Source: an uncultured Micrococcales bacterium (GTDB taxonomy: Bacteria > Actinomycetota > Actinomycetes > Actinomycetales > Microbacteriaceae). From it: DNA of 12,305 bases. Shown piece by piece: positions 1-7,918 of the stretch (position 1 is its first letter; each line of letters starts with the position of its first letter). The notes under the pieces were generated by a model. The model saw only the letters and a program-made list of their open reading frames with translations, was not told the DNA's origin and searched no databases. The position numbers and the translations under genes are program-made. The DNA is taken from NCBI GenBank assembly GCA_937919125.1, contig CALFOB010000110.1:1-12305 (forward strand), read 5' to 3'.

Positions 1-1748
1 CTACCATCGACCTGAGATAACTCTTCCTCGCTTGCATTGAAGATGTTATCTAGTGAACCAAAGTGAGTAGCGAGAGACCTAGCCGCAACCGGGCCTACGT
101 GTCTTATAGATAAACCAACAATGATTCTCCAAAGCGGTTTGGTCTTTGCTTCTTCCAGATTCTTTAGCAGCTTGATAGCAACCTCTGAAGGAACTGTTTC
201 GCCCTTCACGGTCTTACTAAAGAACTGAACAATCTTAGGTTTTCCATCTTCACCAAGTTTTGGTAAACCAGTATCTGGATCTAAGACGTAAGTTCTGATT
301 GGAAGCAACTGATCCATGGTCAAGTTAAAGAGATTCGCCTCAGAAGTCAGTGGAGCCACTTTAGGTTCCACAGGCTGAGTTAGAGCTACCGCTGCAACAT
401 AGCCGAGTGCTTCAATGTCTAACACTCCCCTTGAACCTATGTATGCAACTCGCTCACGTAGCTGTGCTGGGCAGTGCTCAGAGTTCTGACAACGAAGATC
501 AACATCGCCTTCAGAAGATGGAGCAAGCTTTCCGTTACAGTCTGGACAATTGGTTGGCATAACAAAAGCACGTTCTTTGCCTGTTCGAAGCTCAACTACT
601 GGACCAAGAATTTCAGGAATAACATCTCCCGCTTTGCGAAGAACGACTGTATCCCCGATGAGAATTCCCTTAGCTTTCACGACATCTTGGTTGTGCAGGG
701 TTGCAAACTCAACAGTCGATCCAGCTACCTTGATTGGCTCAACCACCGCGTAAGGCGTTGCCCTACCGGTTCTTCCAACCGAAACTCTGATGTCTAGAAG
801 CTTTGTGTTGACCTGCTCAGGTGGATACTTATAGGCAACTGCCCACCTTGGAGCACGGGCGGTAAAGCCAAGTTCCTTCTGGGCTGCAAGTGAGTCCACT
901 TTCACAACAACGCCATCGATTTCATGTTCAAGATCGTGGCGTTGAGCTTGGAAGTTAGCGATGTATTTGATTACACCGTCGATCGAATCAACTACCTCGT
1001 ATCGCGTAGACGTAGGTAGACCCCAACTCTTTAGAAGTTCATAGAGCTCACTCTGGTTCTTGAATGGAGCGTCAGGCCATGCTCCAACTCCATGTACGAG
1101 CATCTGAAGTGGTCTGCTGGCTGTTACAGAGGAATCTTTTTGCCTAAGTGATCCACTAGCAGAGTTTCTAGGGTTAGCAAAAGGCGCTTTACCCTCAGCG
1201 ACCAATCCAGCGTTTAGATTGGCAAAGTCCTTAACACCAAAGAAGATCTCTCCCCTGATTTCCACAATGTCTGGAATCTTTGAGCCCTTTAGGCGGTGTG
1301 GAATCTGTTTGATGGTCTTTACGTTGTTAGTTACGTCTTCACCAACCACACCATCACCTCTGGTCGCTGCTGATACTAGTTCGCCTTTTTCATAGCGAAG
1401 GTTGATCGCCAAGCCATCAATCTTCAGTTCACAAAGGAAGCGGTCTTGACCAACTCTGTTTGCCCAAGCTTTTAGCTCTTCGTCATCGAATGCATTGTCT
1501 AAAGACCACATTCTTTCAAGATGTTCAACAGGTGAGAATGCTTCATTGGCTGAACCACCGACACTCTGTGTAGGTGAATCACCAGAAATAAGTTCAGGGT
1601 GTTTAGATTCAAGAAGTTCTAGTTCTGCCATCAAGGCATCGTATTCAGCATCGCTAACCAAAACGGTGTTCTCTTGATAGTAGGCGCGACGATGCTTATT
1701 GATTTCGTCTACTAAAAAGGCGATGCGTTTAGCTGGATTCTCTGGCAC
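1..1748 (-). CDS. ligA: NAD-dependent DNA ligase LigA, C-terminus cut off by window edge
   Basis: LigA seals nicks in duplex DNA in replication and repair using NAD+. About 582 codons are visible. The N-terminal part (residues about 1-65, with HRRAYY and SDAEYDALM) is the NMN-binding Ia domain. The adenylation domain follows, with catalytic Lys109 in CELKIDG, and then the OB fold (RVSVGRTGRATP). A Cys4 zinc finger has C401, C404, C420 and C426. Helix-hairpin-helix repeats begin (GLSIRHVGPVAARSLATHFG) and run off the left edge, so the rest of the HhH domain and the BRCT domain lie outside. The start is GTG at 1748-1746. No ATG lies between the mnmA stop and the conserved N-terminus, and a weak TTTAGG sits about 8 bases upstream. 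The gene is last in the visible operon, 9 bases after mnmA and in the same reading frame. The family is certain; only the exact start is open. Confidence 0.96.
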   Translation of the reverse strand, partial: MPENPAKRIAFLVDEINKHRRAYYQENTVLVSDAEYDALMAELELLESKHPELISGDSPTQSVGGSANEAFSPVEHLERMWSLDNAFDDEELKAWANRVGQDRFLCELKIDGLAINLRYEKGELVSAATRGDGVVGEDVTNNVKTIKQIPHRLKGSKIPDIVEIRGEIFFGVKDFANLNAGLVAEGKAPFANPRNSASGSLRQKDSSVTASRPLQMLVHGVGAWPDAPFKNQSELYELLKSWGLPTSTRYEVVDSIDGVIKYIANFQAQRHDLEHEIDGVVVKVDSLAAQKELGFTARAPRWAVAYKYPPEQVNTKLLDIRVSVGRTGRATPYAVVEPIKVAGSTVEFATLHNQDVVKAKGILIGDTVVLRKAGDVIPEILGPVVELRTGKERAFVMPTNCPDCNGKLAPSSEGDVDLRCQNSEHCPAQLRERVAYIGSRGVLDIEALGYVAAVALTQPVEPKVAPLTSEANLFNLTMDQLLPIRTYVLDPDTGLPKLGEDGKPKIVQFFSKTVKGETVPSEVAIKLLKNLEEAKTKPLWRIIVGLSIRHVGPVAARSLATHFGSLDNIFNASEEELSQVDG

Positions 1749-1757
1749 CTGATAAGC

Positions 1758-2906
1758 CTAAACAGCACCATTGACACTAGAGCCAATACTCGCCGAGGCT
1801 GTTGAAAAAGAGTCAACAGCCGAGACTGTGTGATCAATAGTTGTCTGAGCAAGGACGCGGGTGCCTAGATAAATAACAGCTGTTTGACCAGGTGCTACTC
1901 CATAAATAGGCTCGTCACATCTAATAACCATGGCCCCGTCTATTACAGCCACTTCACAAGCAACCTGCTCACCATGTGCTCTTACTTGAACATGGGCTGG
2001 GAAGAAAACCTCTGGGTTTTCATAAGGCTTGCCGCACCAGGTGAACTTGTTACCTACTAGTTCAACAACTGCCAGTGCCTGTTGAGGGCCAACAACAACC
2101 TTGTTTGTTTTCACATCTACAGCTAAGACATAACGAGGTTTGCCATCAGCAGCTGGTCTTCCTAATTGGAGACCTTTACGTTGTCCTACAGTGAAGCCGT
2201 GAGCACCTTTGTGCTCTCCAAGAACATTGCCCTGCATGTCAACAATTTCACCTGTTGTGTTTCCTAGTCGATCTGCTAGCCAGTCCTGGGTATCCCCTTC
2301 AGGAATGAAGCAGATGTCGTAAGAATCCGGCTTAGCCGCTACCGATAGACCACGCTCAGCTGCTTCTGCTCTAATCAGGTCTTTGCTTGCTGTGTGACCT
2401 AGAGGAAACATTGAGTGTTGTAGCTGCTCAGCAGTAAGCACACCTAATACATAGCTCTGGTCTTTAGCTAGAGCCATTGATCTGTGAAGTTCTAGGTTGC
2501 CTTCATCATCGGTCAAGATACTTGCGTAGTGACCTGTGCAGACTGCGTCAAAACCTAGCGCCAATCCTTTTTCTAAGAGGGCTGCGAACTTGATTCGCTC
2601 ATTACATCTCATGCAAGGGTTAGGTGTTCTACCTGCTTCATATTCACTGATGAAGTCATCAACTACCTCTAGCTTGAATCTCTCGCTGAAATCCCATACG
2701 TAATAAGGAATGCCAATTACGTTGGCTGCTCTTTGAGCATCCATGCTGTCTTCAATGGTGCAGCAACCTCTGGAACCAGTTCTGAGGGTGCCAGGCATTC
2801 TGGATAGCGCTAGGTGAACACCAACTACCTCATGTCCGGCTTCAACAGCACGTGCAGCAGCAACAGCGCTATCCACGCCACCACTCATTGCTGCTAATAC
2901 CTTCAT
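1758..2906 (-). CDS. mnmA: tRNA-specific 2-thiouridine synthase MnmA
   Basis: MnmA (TrmU) activates the C2 of wobble uridine 34 in Lys, Glu and Gln tRNAs with ATP and inserts sulfur to give s2U. It acts in the cytoplasm and takes sulfur from a cysteine desulfurase. The 382 residues start with the PP-loop SGGVDS (residues 8-13). The two catalytic cysteines are present: C98 in TPNPCMRCN and C199 in DSYDICF, matching the C102/C199 pair known from E. coli MnmA. The tRNA-contacting VGQRKGL motif is visible, followed by the C-terminal beta-barrel. The last 20 or so residues are a low-complexity Ser/Ala tail of no evident function. The gene sits 14 bases after iscS, its likely sulfur donor, and 9 bases before ligA. 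The ATG start is preceded by a modest GAGAG about 10 bases upstream. The TAG stop is in frame with ligA. Confidence 0.97.
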   Translation of the reverse strand: MKVLAAMSGGVDSAVAAARAVEAGHEVVGVHLALSRMPGTLRTGSRGCCTIEDSMDAQRAANVIGIPYYVWDFSERFKLEVVDDFISEYEAGRTPNPCMRCNERIKFAALLEKGLALGFDAVCTGHYASILTDDEGNLELHRSMALAKDQSYVLGVLTAEQLQHSMFPLGHTASKDLIRAEAAERGLSVAAKPDSYDICFIPEGDTQDWLADRLGNTTGEIVDMQGNVLGEHKGAHGFTVGQRKGLQLGRPAADGKPRYVLAVDVKTNKVVVGPQQALAVVELVGNKFTWCGKPYENPEVFFPAHVQVRAHGEQVACEVAVIDGAMVIRCDEPIYGVAPGQTAVIYLGTRVLAQTTIDHTVSAVDSFSTASASIGSSVNGAV

Positions 2907-2920
2907 GACCTAATTCTCTC

Positions 2921-4090
2921 TTAACTCGTAAGTCCAGCTCGAGCAGCACCTTCAAGTGCCTTAGGCAGTGCTGCTAAGACTGCATCAACATCAGCATCAG
3001 TGCTGTCTTTACCCAAAGTCATACGAATACAACCAAGTGCTTCTCGCTCTGTTCTACCCATAGCAACTAATACATGAGAAGGCCCATTCACTCCTGCTTG
3101 GCAAGCAGAACCAACAGATACACAAACACCTTGCTGATCTAATGGAATAAGCAGGGAATACCCTGAACAACCCTCAAAGGTGCAGTGAGCGTTATGTGGC
3201 ATGCGGTTAGAACTTGCTGCCGTGTGATGGGCAAGAGGAGAAAGCTCCAAGACTCCCTTAACTAAGCGATCACGAAGTTTAGAAAGCCTCGCCGCTTCAT
3301 GTTCTAATTCTGCTACCGCTAGTTCAGCAGCAAGAGCAAAAGCTTTAGCCACTGGAGCGTTCATGGTTCCAGATCTCATGCCGCGTTCTTGACCACCACC
3401 GTGAATGATTGAAACAAGTTTTGTACTTCTAGAAACAATTAGTGCTCCTGCACCAACAGGGCCACCTACTTTATGTGCTGAGATACTCATGGTGCTAAGT
3501 CCTGAGTTAGCAAAACTGATTGGCACGTGACCGAAGGCTGCAATAGCGTCTGAGTGAACTGGAATGTCATACTTCTTGGCTAAAGAGACAACCCTTGGTA
3601 TATCTGTAATCACGCCAGTTTCATTATTCGCCCACATAAGATTCACAAGAGCTACTCGTTTGTGATTCTCTTCTAAAAACTTCTCAAAGAAATCAAATTC
3701 AATGTTTCCCTCGAAGTCAACTGGAACAGCGATGATCTCAGCACCGTCATGCTTTTCTAACCATTCCATTGGATCAAGAGAAGCATGATGTTCAGTTGCA
3801 GTTGAGATTATGAGTTTGCGATTGCTATCTTCACCCACTCTCTGCCAGTAGAGACCCTTAATAGCAAGGTTGTCGCTCTCAGTTCCCCCTGCTGTGAAGA
3901 TGACTTCGCTTCTATTGCAATCAATACTTTTTGCTAGTGACTCTCTTGCTTCTTCCAAAGCCCTACGAACACTTTGGCCTGTGCTGTGCACTGAAGAAGG
4001 GTTTCCAAGATTCTGAAGATGCTCCGCATAGCACTCAAACACTTCTTTACGAAGTGGAGCAGTTGCTGCATAGTCAAGATATACAGACAT
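2921..4090 (-). CDS. iscS: cysteine desulfurase (IscS/NifS type, PLP-dependent)
   Basis: This class V aminotransferase-fold enzyme converts L-cysteine to alanine and an enzyme-bound persulfide, which feeds tRNA thiolation and possibly Fe-S assembly. Over 389 residues the expected marks appear in order: N-terminal YLDYAATAP, TAGGTESDN (about 66-74), catalytic His101 in TEHHAS, N155 in ANNETG, D181 in HSDA, the PLP Schiff-base Lys207 in SAHK, RSGTMN (239-244), and persulfide Cys330 in SVGSACQAG. The Gln usually found three residues after the PLP-ring Asp (DAxQ) is Ala184 here (DAIA). The start ATG lies 2 bases after the stop of the thioredoxin-TPR gene. No convincing Shine-Dalgarno is seen, so translation probably re-initiates by coupling. 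mnmA follows at 14 bases, the classic actinobacterial donor-acceptor pair. The symbol follows the actinobacterial usage for the copy beside mnmA; NifS-like is an equally fair name. Confidence 0.95.
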   Translation of the reverse strand: MSVYLDYAATAPLRKEVFECYAEHLQNLGNPSSVHSTGQSVRRALEEARESLAKSIDCNRSEVIFTAGGTESDNLAIKGLYWQRVGEDSNRKLIISTATEHHASLDPMEWLEKHDGAEIIAVPVDFEGNIEFDFFEKFLEENHKRVALVNLMWANNETGVITDIPRVVSLAKKYDIPVHSDAIAAFGHVPISFANSGLSTMSISAHKVGGPVGAGALIVSRSTKLVSIIHGGGQERGMRSGTMNAPVAKAFALAAELAVAELEHEAARLSKLRDRLVKGVLELSPLAHHTAASSNRMPHNAHCTFEGCSGYSLLIPLDQQGVCVSVGSACQAGVNGPSHVLVAMGRTEREALGCIRMTLGKDSTDADVDAVLAALPKALEGAARAGLTS

Positions 4091-4092
4091 AA

Positions 4093-5022
4093 CTAGAACA
4101 ACTTAACTGCAAGTAACTTACGGGCTTCAACTACAGCTGGGTGTGATTTACCAACTGCATTGAATAGTTCAAGGAACAGAGAAGATAGGGCCGCTCTTTC
4201 CTCAGGGCTAGCTTTATCGAACCAGTTGAGCAGAAGTTCAAATGCTTCCTCTGATTGACCAACAGCCAATTGGAAATCTGCCTTACGCATAGCTTCCGCA
4301 ACATTCTTTGGTTCAACAGAGAGTTCTTTCTCCATGTCTCCGGTGTATGTTCTCTCAACCAGTTTCACCTGAGCCAAACGAGCAATAAGTTCCTCATTGC
4401 TTGGGTTCTGCTTTAGTTCATCTTCATAGATCTTGACTGCTGCGCCAAAGTCTCCCTGATCCATCGCATCAATTGCTGCTTGTTCCGATGGAGAGAGTTG
4501 TGGCTCAACTTCTTGGGGCTCTGATCCATCAACTTCTAGTGTTCCGTTTAGGCCTTGAGAACCCGCAACTTCCACTAGCTTGCCAATGAAGTCAACCAAC
4601 GAAGATTCGATCTGATCGCCTTGGAATAAAGGCTTCGGTTCACCACCGAGAATTACAGCAACAGTTGCTGGCAGGTCAACCCCGAAGGCTTCAGCAATCT
4701 TTGGATTGGCCTTTATGTCTACCTTGGCCAATAGCCACTTACCATCTGATGAATTGGCAAGCTTCTCTAATTTGCCTGTAAGGGTCATGCTTTCAGCGTT
4801 ATCAGGGTTATAGAAGGCAACTACCACTGCCACAATTGATGAGATTTCAATGACTGGCTTTAGGTTTACTTCGTTCAGCTCTACAGCAAAGCTAGGAACT
4901 TTCACTCTTCTACCCTGATCAACCTGGACGGTGCTGGTGCTGGCTAGCTTTTCTTGAACGACTTTGTTAGCCAGAGAAGATAGGTCCACTCCGCCACGCA
5001 TTTGTGAATTCATGTCGCTCAA
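4093..5022 (-). CDS. CnoX/YbbN-like thioredoxin-fold and TPR protein, no cysteines
   Basis: The likely role is a chaperone-type or holdase protein in the cytoplasm. This is inferred from E. coli CnoX (YbbN), which has the same thioredoxin-plus-TPR layout. Residues about 47-152 read as a thioredoxin fold: the hydrophobic strand VVVAFYNP, then LAKVDIKANPKIAEAFGVDLPATV with the cis-Pro, then a final helix. The redox CxxC is replaced by NPDNAESM, and the whole 309-residue protein has no cysteine, so it cannot be a disulfide reductase. An acidic linker (about 153-175) leads to TPR-like helices (QGDFGAAVKIYEDELKQNP, then a second set to the end). The start is read as TTG at 5022-5020, overlapping the upstream TGA as TTGA, with AGG 8 bases before it. 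ATG at 5013 is an alternative that shortens the protein by three residues. It sits second in the operon, 2 bases before iscS. Confidence 0.85.
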   Translation of the reverse strand: MSDMNSQMRGGVDLSSLANKVVQEKLASTSTVQVDQGRRVKVPSFAVELNEVNLKPVIEISSIVAVVVAFYNPDNAESMTLTGKLEKLANSSDGKWLLAKVDIKANPKIAEAFGVDLPATVAVILGGEPKPLFQGDQIESSLVDFIGKLVEVAGSQGLNGTLEVDGSEPQEVEPQLSPSEQAAIDAMDQGDFGAAVKIYEDELKQNPSNEELIARLAQVKLVERTYTGDMEKELSVEPKNVAEAMRKADFQLAVGQSEEAFELLLNWFDKASPEERAALSSLFLELFNAVGKSHPAVVEARKLLAVKLF

Positions 5023-6740
5023 TTAATCGACCTGACACTTAGTAGACCCTGCGATGCGCCAACCAAACGAATCTTTTCTTCAGAGCCTGATTCAGGTACA
5101 TAAAAGAGCAACATGTTGCTATAGACAATCTTTAGGCCTGTTGAGCTACCGAGAGAACCTAACAGGAGTTTCTGATCTAGAGCCTTAACAGATACAGCGG
5201 CTCCTTGTGCCTTAGGAGTGATTATTGAGGTGTCGTTCATGGTTAGCGCTATCAAACCACCTCGCTCAACTGTTTGAAGACCAAGAATGTTTTGATTGCC
5301 CAAAGTGTGTTGGTATCTAATCTTTGAACCGACTTTTTCAACTTCAACTTTTTGTTGAATCTGAGATTCGGATAGCTCTGCATAAAACTCATCTGATGCT
5401 AAATCAAACTCTGGAGCGTACTTACTATCAAGACCCTTATTTAGGGTGTCACCATACTTGAATGGAATGCTCTTCAATGATGTGACTAGGAATGAATCCT
5501 CTTTAGCAACCGGAAGTGCTCCTACTGCTTGAGCAGCCACATTAGGGAAGTTTTTATCAGGTAGCAAATCAATTAGATACCAGAGCTTGTAGTTTTCTCT
5601 TGGCTTATTCTGCTGCAACACAAGCATTTGTGGGGCTTGTGTTGTTGAGTCAGACTTTGTAACAACCATCAAAGTTCTCGGCTGCCAACCAACCGCAGGA
5701 TTAGGAAGCTCCATAGGTAGTGCAACTGTGATTGGGTTAGCCAGGATAGCTGGAAGCTTAGGAATCTTCTTACTCTTTGATTGAAGTAGATACTGAACTT
5801 TTCTAATCTGAAGAGCAGATCCTGCAACACGAGTTACTAGAGTCTTGTCATCTCGCTTGGAATCAGCGTCTTTCACAGTGGTAGCAACATCCGCAACAAT
5901 TCTCTGTAACTGAGCTTCTGTTACAACAACATTCACAGATTCAAACTTAGGTTTTTCAACTTCTGCAGTTGGCGATGAACAGCCAGCTAGAAGAGAAAGT
6001 GAAACTACAGCAACAGGTGCTGCCATAAATCGTCTTCTATCTGACTTACCTAAAGCTCTTCTGCCTCGAACTGGAACATTCTGTTGGATCTTGCGACGAT
6101 ATCTTGGACCAGTTGGTGACTTAGGGATTCTTCGCCTAGGGCCACGTAGTTTCCTAATATGGCGGAAAGCTAAATAGTTCATGATCAGGGCTGCCAGAAG
6201 TAAAACAAACCCGCCGATTACTAATACTTGAGGCCAATTAATCAATGTCTTTGAGTCCCAGATAACAGCAATCTTGTCTGGAGCTCTAGCTAGTCCGTTG
6301 CTGGCTAGAAGAACTCCCGTGTCATCAAACATCGTCACAACGTTTAGAAGCTTGTTCTTCACAGTCAGCTGGCTTCGCCACATGTCGCTGCCTGCTGGGT
6401 TTTCATCAAGACCACCTGATGTCACTGTGCTCACATCGGCCTTAAAAGTCTTTTGGTTGAGGTTTAGGCGAGAGTAGTTAGAGGTTCCAATCCAGTCCTG
6501 AATGTCTCTTTCTCGACCATCTGCATAGAAGATCTCGTCAGAGCCACTGGCTTCAATAGAAACCTCCCCTTCGTAGGCAGTCAGGGTGCTGTTAGGGATT
6601 AGAACGTAGGAATAGGGTGCTTTGACCTCAAACTCAACCCGTTTGCCTGAACTTTCGGCAAAAGGCTCCCGAATGGCAAATCCCAGCAAAACGCTGATAC
6701 CTGAGGCGATTAGGAGCACTGTGGCTATAACAAAACGCAT
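5019..6740 (-). CDS. membrane protein of unknown function with an internal lipoprotein-type signal
   Basis: I do not recognise a characterised family. Four parts are visible in the 573 residues. Residues 5-23 are a hydrophobic signal-anchor. Residues 24-169 look like an extracytoplasmic beta-rich domain. Residues 171-192 form a second membrane helix. Residues 193-238 are a strongly basic segment (runs of RRR and KSDRRRF). Then comes M239 and a hydrophobic stretch ending in lipobox LAGC with Cys254, followed by SSPTAEVEKP and about 300 residues of apparently exported Ser/Thr/Lys-rich sequence. By the positive-inside rule both large domains would face outward. The second half alone would pass as a lipoprotein, so this may be a fusion, a cleaved precursor, or two products from one frame. 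The ATG has a strong AAAGGAG 4 bases upstream. The gene heads the operon, diverges from the FilP-like gene and overlaps the next gene by 4 bases. Confidence 0.85.
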   Translation of the reverse strand: MRFVIATVLLIASGISVLLGFAIREPFAESSGKRVEFEVKAPYSYVLIPNSTLTAYEGEVSIEASGSDEIFYADGRERDIQDWIGTSNYSRLNLNQKTFKADVSTVTSGGLDENPAGSDMWRSQLTVKNKLLNVVTMFDDTGVLLASNGLARAPDKIAVIWDSKTLINWPQVLVIGGFVLLLAALIMNYLAFRHIRKLRGPRRRIPKSPTGPRYRRKIQQNVPVRGRRALGKSDRRRFMAAPVAVVSLSLLAGCSSPTAEVEKPKFESVNVVVTEAQLQRIVADVATTVKDADSKRDDKTLVTRVAGSALQIRKVQYLLQSKSKKIPKLPAILANPITVALPMELPNPAVGWQPRTLMVVTKSDSTTQAPQMLVLQQNKPRENYKLWYLIDLLPDKNFPNVAAQAVGALPVAKEDSFLVTSLKSIPFKYGDTLNKGLDSKYAPEFDLASDEFYAELSESQIQQKVEVEKVGSKIRYQHTLGNQNILGLQTVERGGLIALTMNDTSIITPKAQGAAVSVKALDQKLLLGSLGSSTGLKIVYSNMLLFYVPESGSEEKIRLVGASQGLLSVRSIN

Positions 6741-6814
6741 AATGCTCCTTTCAGGCTAAACTTGGGGTTGATTGACGACCCCGTCTATTCTACCCAAGCC
6801 CCAGGAGAGCACCC
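6741..6814. promoter_or_regulatory. divergent promoter region with inverted repeat
   Basis: This 74-base gap separates two divergent operons, so it must hold promoters for both. For the plus strand, TTGGGG (6762-6767) and TATTCT (6786-6791) are 18 bases apart and make a weak sigma70-like pair. For the minus strand, TAGAAT (6792-6787) is a good -10 candidate, but I see no convincing -35 partner. The inverted repeat GGGGT (6764-6768), 9 bases, ACCCC (6778-6782) lies between the plus-strand boxes and could be an operator. Both genes have clear Shine-Dalgarno sequences at the edges. Box assignments are by eye. Confidence 0.4.
6803..6807 (+). promoter_or_regulatory. Shine-Dalgarno deciding a TTG start
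   Basis: AGGAG lies 7 bases before TTG at 6815. This placement supports TTG as the start of the FilP-like gene. The next in-frame ATG is codon 12, inside the conserved VMRGYDR motif, which is too late for the domain. Confidence 0.75.
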
Positions 6815-7903
6815 TTGGCAGCCGATGAGACTGACTTCCCGCTAGTAATGCGTGGCTACGACCGCGGTCTAGTTGACGACACCATTAGGGATTTCCGCAA
6901 AGAACTCATAAATCTAACCAATTTGAACAATCAGTTGGCTACAGAGCTAAGAGAAGCCCAAAATCGCCTTATTGAGCTCCAAGCAAATGCCCAAGAGGCC
7001 CAAAACCCAAGTTATGCCGGTGTTGGAGCAAAAGCTGCCCAAGTTCTAAGCAATGCCGAGGAACTAGCCCTAAGGCTTGTTGCTGATGCAGAAGCAGAGC
7101 GTAAAGGTATCCTCGATGGCGTCACAGCAGAACTTGAGCAGCAGAAGGCTGATGGCCAGGAATACTACGAAGAACTAGTAGCTGAGGCTCAGCGCAGATC
7201 CGAAAGAATTCTGAACTCTGCCAAGGCAGACTACGACGAGACCTTAGCCAAGGCTAATTTTGAAGCTCAGAGAATTATTGAAGATGCAACTCGCGAAGCC
7301 GGAGCAATCCGAGGTGCTGTGTCTACCGAGGTTGCTCGCATGAGAGCAACGGCTAAACGTGACATTGAAGTCAGAGAAGCAAACGCTGCTCGTGAACTAG
7401 CAGAACGAAGACTAATTCTTGAACGTCAACTAACTCAACCAATCACTCCTATTCTGACTTCAGCTCTACTTAGCGAACAAGAGCGAATCGATCTAGATCT
7501 AGAACTAACTGCCAGAAGAGCCGAAGCTGAAGCTCGATACCAGAAGAAGTATCAAGAGGCTGTTGCACAGACTCAGAAATACCTAGATGACGCTCACGCT
7601 CAACTTTCAACAGCTCTAACCAAGGTTGCAACTGCTCGACTAGAAGCAGAAACCCTTGAAGCTGCAGCCAGATCGATCAACAAAGCAACAGCGGAAGAAG
7701 CTAGAAACAAAGCTGAAGAATTGATTGTCGCTGCTGAGAGCGAAGCAAGAGGGATTCTTGCCGCTGCCCAGGCAAAGGTTAAAGAAAGACTCCACATCAT
7801 GGAAAGCGCTGAGCGAAAGCTCGCTCAAGAACGTGAGAGCATTACGGTTTATCTCGGTAACCTAAAGCAGGTTATCGATCAAGTCGGTAAAGACAACAAC
7901 TAG
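6815..7903 (+). CDS. FilP-like DivIVA-domain coiled-coil protein
   Basis: This is probably a cytoskeletal or polar-scaffold protein acting at the cytoplasmic face of the membrane. The 362 residues open with a DivIVA-type N-terminal motif: F8-P-L-V, R13-G-Y-D-R17, V20-D21. A short coiled coil follows, then NPSYAGVGAKAAQVL (64-78), which resembles the PSYAGLGAR segment I recall from Streptomyces FilP. Long Ala/Glu/Arg-rich heptad stretches cover about 80-345, with one break near TQPITPILT (207-215). The tail ERESITVYLGNLKQVI resembles the FilP C-terminus. There are no Cys or Trp residues and no membrane segment. TTG is the start because AGGAG sits 7 bases upstream. The AI-2E permease gene follows after 15 bases, suggesting co-transcription. 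FilP itself is a filament-forming partner of DivIVA in tip growth; the same role here is an inference. Related proteins are often mis-annotated as cellulose-binding. Confidence 0.82.
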   Translation: MAADETDFPLVMRGYDRGLVDDTIRDFRKELINLTNLNNQLATELREAQNRLIELQANAQEAQNPSYAGVGAKAAQVLSNAEELALRLVADAEAERKGILDGVTAELEQQKADGQEYYEELVAEAQRRSERILNSAKADYDETLAKANFEAQRIIEDATREAGAIRGAVSTEVARMRATAKRDIEVREANAARELAERRLILERQLTQPITPILTSALLSEQERIDLDLELTARRAEAEARYQKKYQEAVAQTQKYLDDAHAQLSTALTKVATARLEAETLEAAARSINKATAEEARNKAEELIVAAESEARGILAAAQAKVKERLHIMESAERKLAQERESITVYLGNLKQVIDQVGKDNN

Positions 7904-7907
7904 TACT

Positions 7908-7913
7908 AAGGAG
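7908..7913 (+). promoter_or_regulatory. Shine-Dalgarno fixing the permease start at ATG 7919
   Basis: AAGGAG ends at 7913, 5 bases before ATG 7919-7921. Two upstream in-frame GTG codons (7913 and 7916) overlap or abut this site and cannot use it. The permease therefore begins at MQETKN, not MVMQETKN. Confidence 0.85.
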
Positions 7914-7918
7914 TGGTG

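Noticed and set aside
474..797. Plus-strand open frame of about 107 codons
   Set aside because: It lies opposite the ligA zinc-finger and OB region, which is unmistakable. The plus-strand product has no recognisable pattern.
1..4090. Cysteine desulfurase with a DNA ligase as a DNA phosphorothioation (Dnd-like) locus
   Set aside because: MnmA lies between them and explains the desulfurase. No dndB, dndC, dndD or dndE homolog is present, and iscS-mnmA-ligA is ordinary actinobacterial order.
7491..7504. GATCTAGATCTAG-type palindromic tandem
   Set aside because: It codes for Asp-Leu-Asp-Leu-Glu-Leu in the coiled coil; codon choice explains it.
7050..7850. Apparent short repeats in the coiled-coil gene
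   Set aside because: Ala/Glu/Arg-rich heptads reuse similar codons (GAAGCT, GCAGAA), giving look-alike stretches. There is no regular unit or spacer as in CRISPR or tandem repeats.
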